In this document: positions 61,883-64,000 of the stretch, piece by piece
How the letters are laid out: each line of letters starts with the position of its first letter
Position numbering within the stretch: position 1 is the first letter of the stretch
Source of the DNA: Notospermus geniculatus
Lineage: Eukaryota > Nemertea > Pilidiophora > Heteronemertea > Lineidae
Direction of reading: 5' to 3'
NCBI GenBank assembly: GCA_002633025.1
Contig: NMRB01001345.1
Span: forward strand, 122,591 to 186,590
DNA length: 64,000 nt
Made by a program: the position numbers and the translations under genes
The notes under the pieces: model-generated
Told to the model about the DNA's origin: nothing
The model's input: only the letters and a program-made list of their open reading frames with translations
Database searches by the model: none

Positions 61883-62002
61883 CTACTCATCCCGTTTACA
61901 GCACGCACAGACCATCTTGCTGGCTACGATGATGAGTATAATGGACACGAATATGATGACAATGGCCAGCATCAGCAGCAGAATGGAAAACCCGATCATG
62001 AA
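61883..62002 (-). CDS. Terminal exon of four-pass membrane protein (TM4 and tail)
   Basis: A clear acceptor (CTTCTCTTTTCAG) lies before 62002. The 120-nt exon gives 39 residues and a TAG stop. It starts FMIGFSILLLML and continues as about 27 almost uninterrupted hydrophobic residues, a membrane helix, then SKMVCACCKRDE. The CxCC next to the membrane is a likely palmitoylation cluster (inference). It reads from phase 0, matching the phase 0 donor of the exon at 63577. It supplies the fourth helix missing from that exon, so the two most likely belong to one gene. The exon or exons for the loop between TM3 and TM4 lie somewhere between 62010 and 63570. Confidence 0.75.
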   Translation of the reverse strand, partial: FMIGFSILLLMLAIVIIFVSIILIIVASKMVCACCKRDE

Positions 62003-62289
62003 CTGAAAAGAGAAGGAAGAGTGAGACAGACTGGACGAAGATTCCTTCGCAGTCCATCTTTTAAGGTTGGGGGCTACCTATAGGTGAGCTCATTCCCTAG
62101 TTGCAATCCACGGAACTGGCCTTTGTGCGACCAGTCATTCACATTCAGATTAAATCCGCTCACCCTGGTATACTGTTTTCGAAAACCAATCTTCAGTGTA
62201 CGTGCCGACCCTAAATCTTTTGTGTCCACTGCGGGTATTGTTCAGCTCTGTCACTGGTGCTTTGGTCACAAGTGGCCGAACAGAGTTTA
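62003..62289 (-). other. Intron sequence next to gap
   Basis: Presumed intron of the minus-strand gene. A minus-strand frame entering from the gap stays open to about 62150, where a GTGAGC donor-like site (after CCAGG) occurs. Its phase does not fit the terminal exon, so I do not call an exon. Confidence 0.4.
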
Positions 62290-62787
62290 NNNNNNNNNNN
62301 NNNNNNNNNNNNNNNNNNNNNNNNNNNNNNNNNNNNNNNNNNNNNNNNNNNNNNNNNNNNNNNNNNNNNNNNNNNNNNNNNNNNNNNNNNNNNNNNNNNN
62401 NNNNNNNNNNNNNNNNNNNNNNNNNNNNNNNNNNNNNNNNNNNNNNNNNNNNNNNNNNNNNNNNNNNNNNNNNNNNNNNNNNNNNNNNNNNNNNNNNNNN
62501 NNNNNNNNNNNNNNNNNNNNNNNNNNNNNNNNNNNNNNNNNNNNNNNNNNNNNNNNNNNNNNNNNNNNNNNNNNNNNNNNNNNNNNNNNNNNNNNNNNNN
62601 NNNNNNNNNNNNNNNNNNNNNNNNNNNNNNNNNNNNNNNNNNNNNNNNNNNNNNNNNNNNNNNNNNNNNNNNNNNNNNNNNNNNNNNNNNNNNNNNNNNN
62701 NNNNNNNNNNNNNNNNNNNNNNNNNNNNNNNNNNNNNNNNNNNNNNNNNNNNNNNNNNNNNNNNNNNNNNNNNNNNNNNNNNNNNNN
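62290..62787. other. Assembly gap (498 N)
   Basis: Unknown bases inside the presumed intron region of the membrane-protein gene. The right edge is inside a long palindrome, which may have caused the break. Missing loop exon(s) could be here. Confidence 0.95.
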
Positions 62788-62932
62788 GACAGTGCCCTGA
62801 CCCCTGGGATAACACACCTCAGAAATATACATACTTCTGGGGTGTATTACCCCAGGGGTCAGGGCACTGTCCGTGGGGTACTTTTGGACCTCGGAAACAC
62901 CCACCACCCCTGCCATGCATGCCTCAAGTCTC
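62788..62932. mobile_element. Palindrome-family member truncated by gap
   Basis: It starts in the left arm (GACAGTGCCCTGACCCC) right at the gap, passes an AGAAATATACATACTTCT centre, and continues with a full right arm: GGGGTCAGGGCACTGTCC, TTTTGGACCTCGGAAACACC, CCCCTGCCATGCATGCCTCA. The outer end CATGCATGCCTCAAGTC matches the start of the member at 38087, which defines the element end. Confidence 0.75.
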
Positions 62933-63576
62933 TGCGTGGTTCACTGATGCAGTTTGTGGTTAGGGTGTGGCAAGAGTGACATAATTACGGGTTACATGTT
63001 ATGGCGTAATGAATCAGATGACTGTGCCTAATAATAAACATTGGCCTATGGACTGTTGTGAGCCATAAAATCTTGTGGTCAAAATTGAATGTTCCATTTT
63101 CTCACTTGGCATTCCAATGGTTCACCTCTAGGTTGAACCAGACTTTACATAAAGCAACAACATACACGAAAGAACGTAGGCTAAAACTAAAGCACTCGTA
63201 TCATAATCTGACACAACCACGTCATCTCGATGGATTCAAAGCAACTCCAAGAAAACAGGCATGTCTCTATAAAGGAAGACACAGGAATGGTAAGTTCAAC
63301 TTCACATGAAACTCTGATAGCGTATGAAGCCCCCAAAATGCCCATCAGACACAAGACAAGAGCTGGTTGATTTGACTTCCATTTGGTGGAACTCATTCTA
63401 ACCTCATACATGCCATACTCTCGTCTACTAGTATCTGGGTAAGGCTTGCCAGCTACATGTACCAAACTCTTTCGAGACTTATGGGTCAGCTTGCCTTCTT
63501 GGATAAAAAGGGATTGCATTCCTTACACCATGTAGGATATTCGCCTAAGCCGTAGACAATCTCTGATTTGACCTAC
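62933..63576 (-). other. Presumed intron of membrane-protein gene
   Basis: Minus-strand frames at 63519-63187 contain a Cys-bearing stretch but no acceptor/donor pair in phase 0 that I can defend. A plus-strand GTAAGT at about 63290 has no supported exon before it. Confidence 0.4.
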
Positions 63577-63958
63577 CTGCGTAATGGCGAGTATCAAAGA
63601 AGCAATAGCTCCAACCAGGACAACGTAGACCAGGACCTTCTTCCTCTGATTATCCAAGGAGGCGAACACGCCAGCTATACCAGTGACGAGGTATGCAGCA
63701 GCAGCCAGGAAGAATTCGGTATGAAATACAGGCGTGAAGACGGCGAATGTGAAGAAGGCGATCGCGTTAAGGATACCAAAGATGACCATGATGATGCTGG
63801 AGATCATCGCCTTTGGTATGGAGTAGTCTGGCTTGCCATATTCGGGCTGGATAACGTGGACATCTTCTCGGACGGGTGTACTCTCTGTGGCATAAGGCGG
63901 TGCCCAATAGACACTCTTACCGGGCTTACCGGAGGTAGGGCGCACGGGCGCGCTCATC
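63577..63958 (-). CDS. First coding exon of four-pass membrane protein (MS4A/CD20-like)
   Basis: A strong acceptor TTCTCTTGCAG ends just before 63958 and the ATG is at 63957, so a 5' non-coding exon lies beyond the window. The donor is ACGCAG|GTAGGT after 63577, phase 0. The 127 codons give a cytosolic N-terminal tail of about 48 residues (Pro- and Tyr-containing, WAPPYATE), TM1 about 50-72, a short TPVFHTEF turn, TM2 about 82-101, a basic NQRKK turn and TM3 about 107-126. Three helices with very short first and second links, followed by a separate TM4 exon (61883-62002), match the layout of MS4A/TMEM176 CD20-like proteins. The family call is inference from architecture. An upstream in-frame start (MFSCRMSA) would require reading through the acceptor and is less likely. 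Confidence 0.8.
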
Positions 63959-64000
63959 CTGCAAGAGAACACGGCAACTAACTTCTAAAGCAATCAAAGG

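Noticed and set aside
62084-62979. ORFs of over 200 codons around 62.1-63.0 kb
   Set aside because: They are open only because they cross the 498-N gap.
63187-63519. Minus-strand frame as the missing loop exon of the membrane gene
   Set aside because: No acceptor and donor in matching phase 0 bracket an open stretch; the best acceptor (CTTCCTTTATAG) leads to stops in two frames and an exon without a fitting donor in the third.
1-64000. CRISPR arrays, operons or prokaryotic gene systems
   Set aside because: No regularly spaced repeats with unique spacers and no long ORFs; the window is clearly nuclear eukaryotic DNA.

Overview
This is a eukaryotic, intron-rich and gene-poor window, most likely from a marine invertebrate. 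The evidence is a cluster of nuclear-type tRNA-His genes with T-run terminators, GT-AG splice sites, no long intact ORFs, and many palindromic non-autonomous DNA elements of the kind common in amphioxus, hemichordates, echinoderms and molluscs. I cannot name the species. Almost all short ORFs look like chance. Two N-run gaps (20934-21088 and 62290-62787) and four single Ns (6876, 15506, 35377, 39752) mark scaffold joins. At several joins the flanking sequence repeats itself, which suggests unmerged alleles.

Layout: 1-4.6 kb holds nothing I can support. 4.65-5.92 kb carries five tRNA-His(GUG) genes, one divergent and four in a direct tandem array, followed by an 0.87 kb direct duplication across a single N. 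10-20 kb has no clear gene but six perfect TGACGTCA (CRE) palindromes, two of them beside E-boxes in promoter-like settings. A 369-bp fold-back element with TTAA target sites lies at 18.6 kb. 19.7-22.3 kb is a 1.2 kb duplication flanking a gap. 25.9-31.1 kb carries several exon-like open stretches on the minus strand with good splice signals but no recognised product.

31-45 kb is a repeat nest. It contains a tandemly duplicated palindromic element, two copies of a 1.63 kb duplication, a modular hairpin-ended element carrying repeated nuclear-receptor-type half-sites, a palindrome family, and a 738-bp element with 40-50 bp inverted ends. 48-61 kb has further fold-back elements, an 18-bp minisatellite, one perfect NRF1-type palindrome and a second TTAA-flanked element.

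The best-supported protein gene is at the right end, on the minus strand. An exon at 63958-63577 encodes the N-terminus and three membrane helices. A terminal exon at 62002-61883 encodes a fourth helix and a Cys-rich tail. Together they make a four-pass membrane protein resembling the MS4A/CD20-like group. Its middle exon or exons are unresolved and may lie in the 498-base gap.
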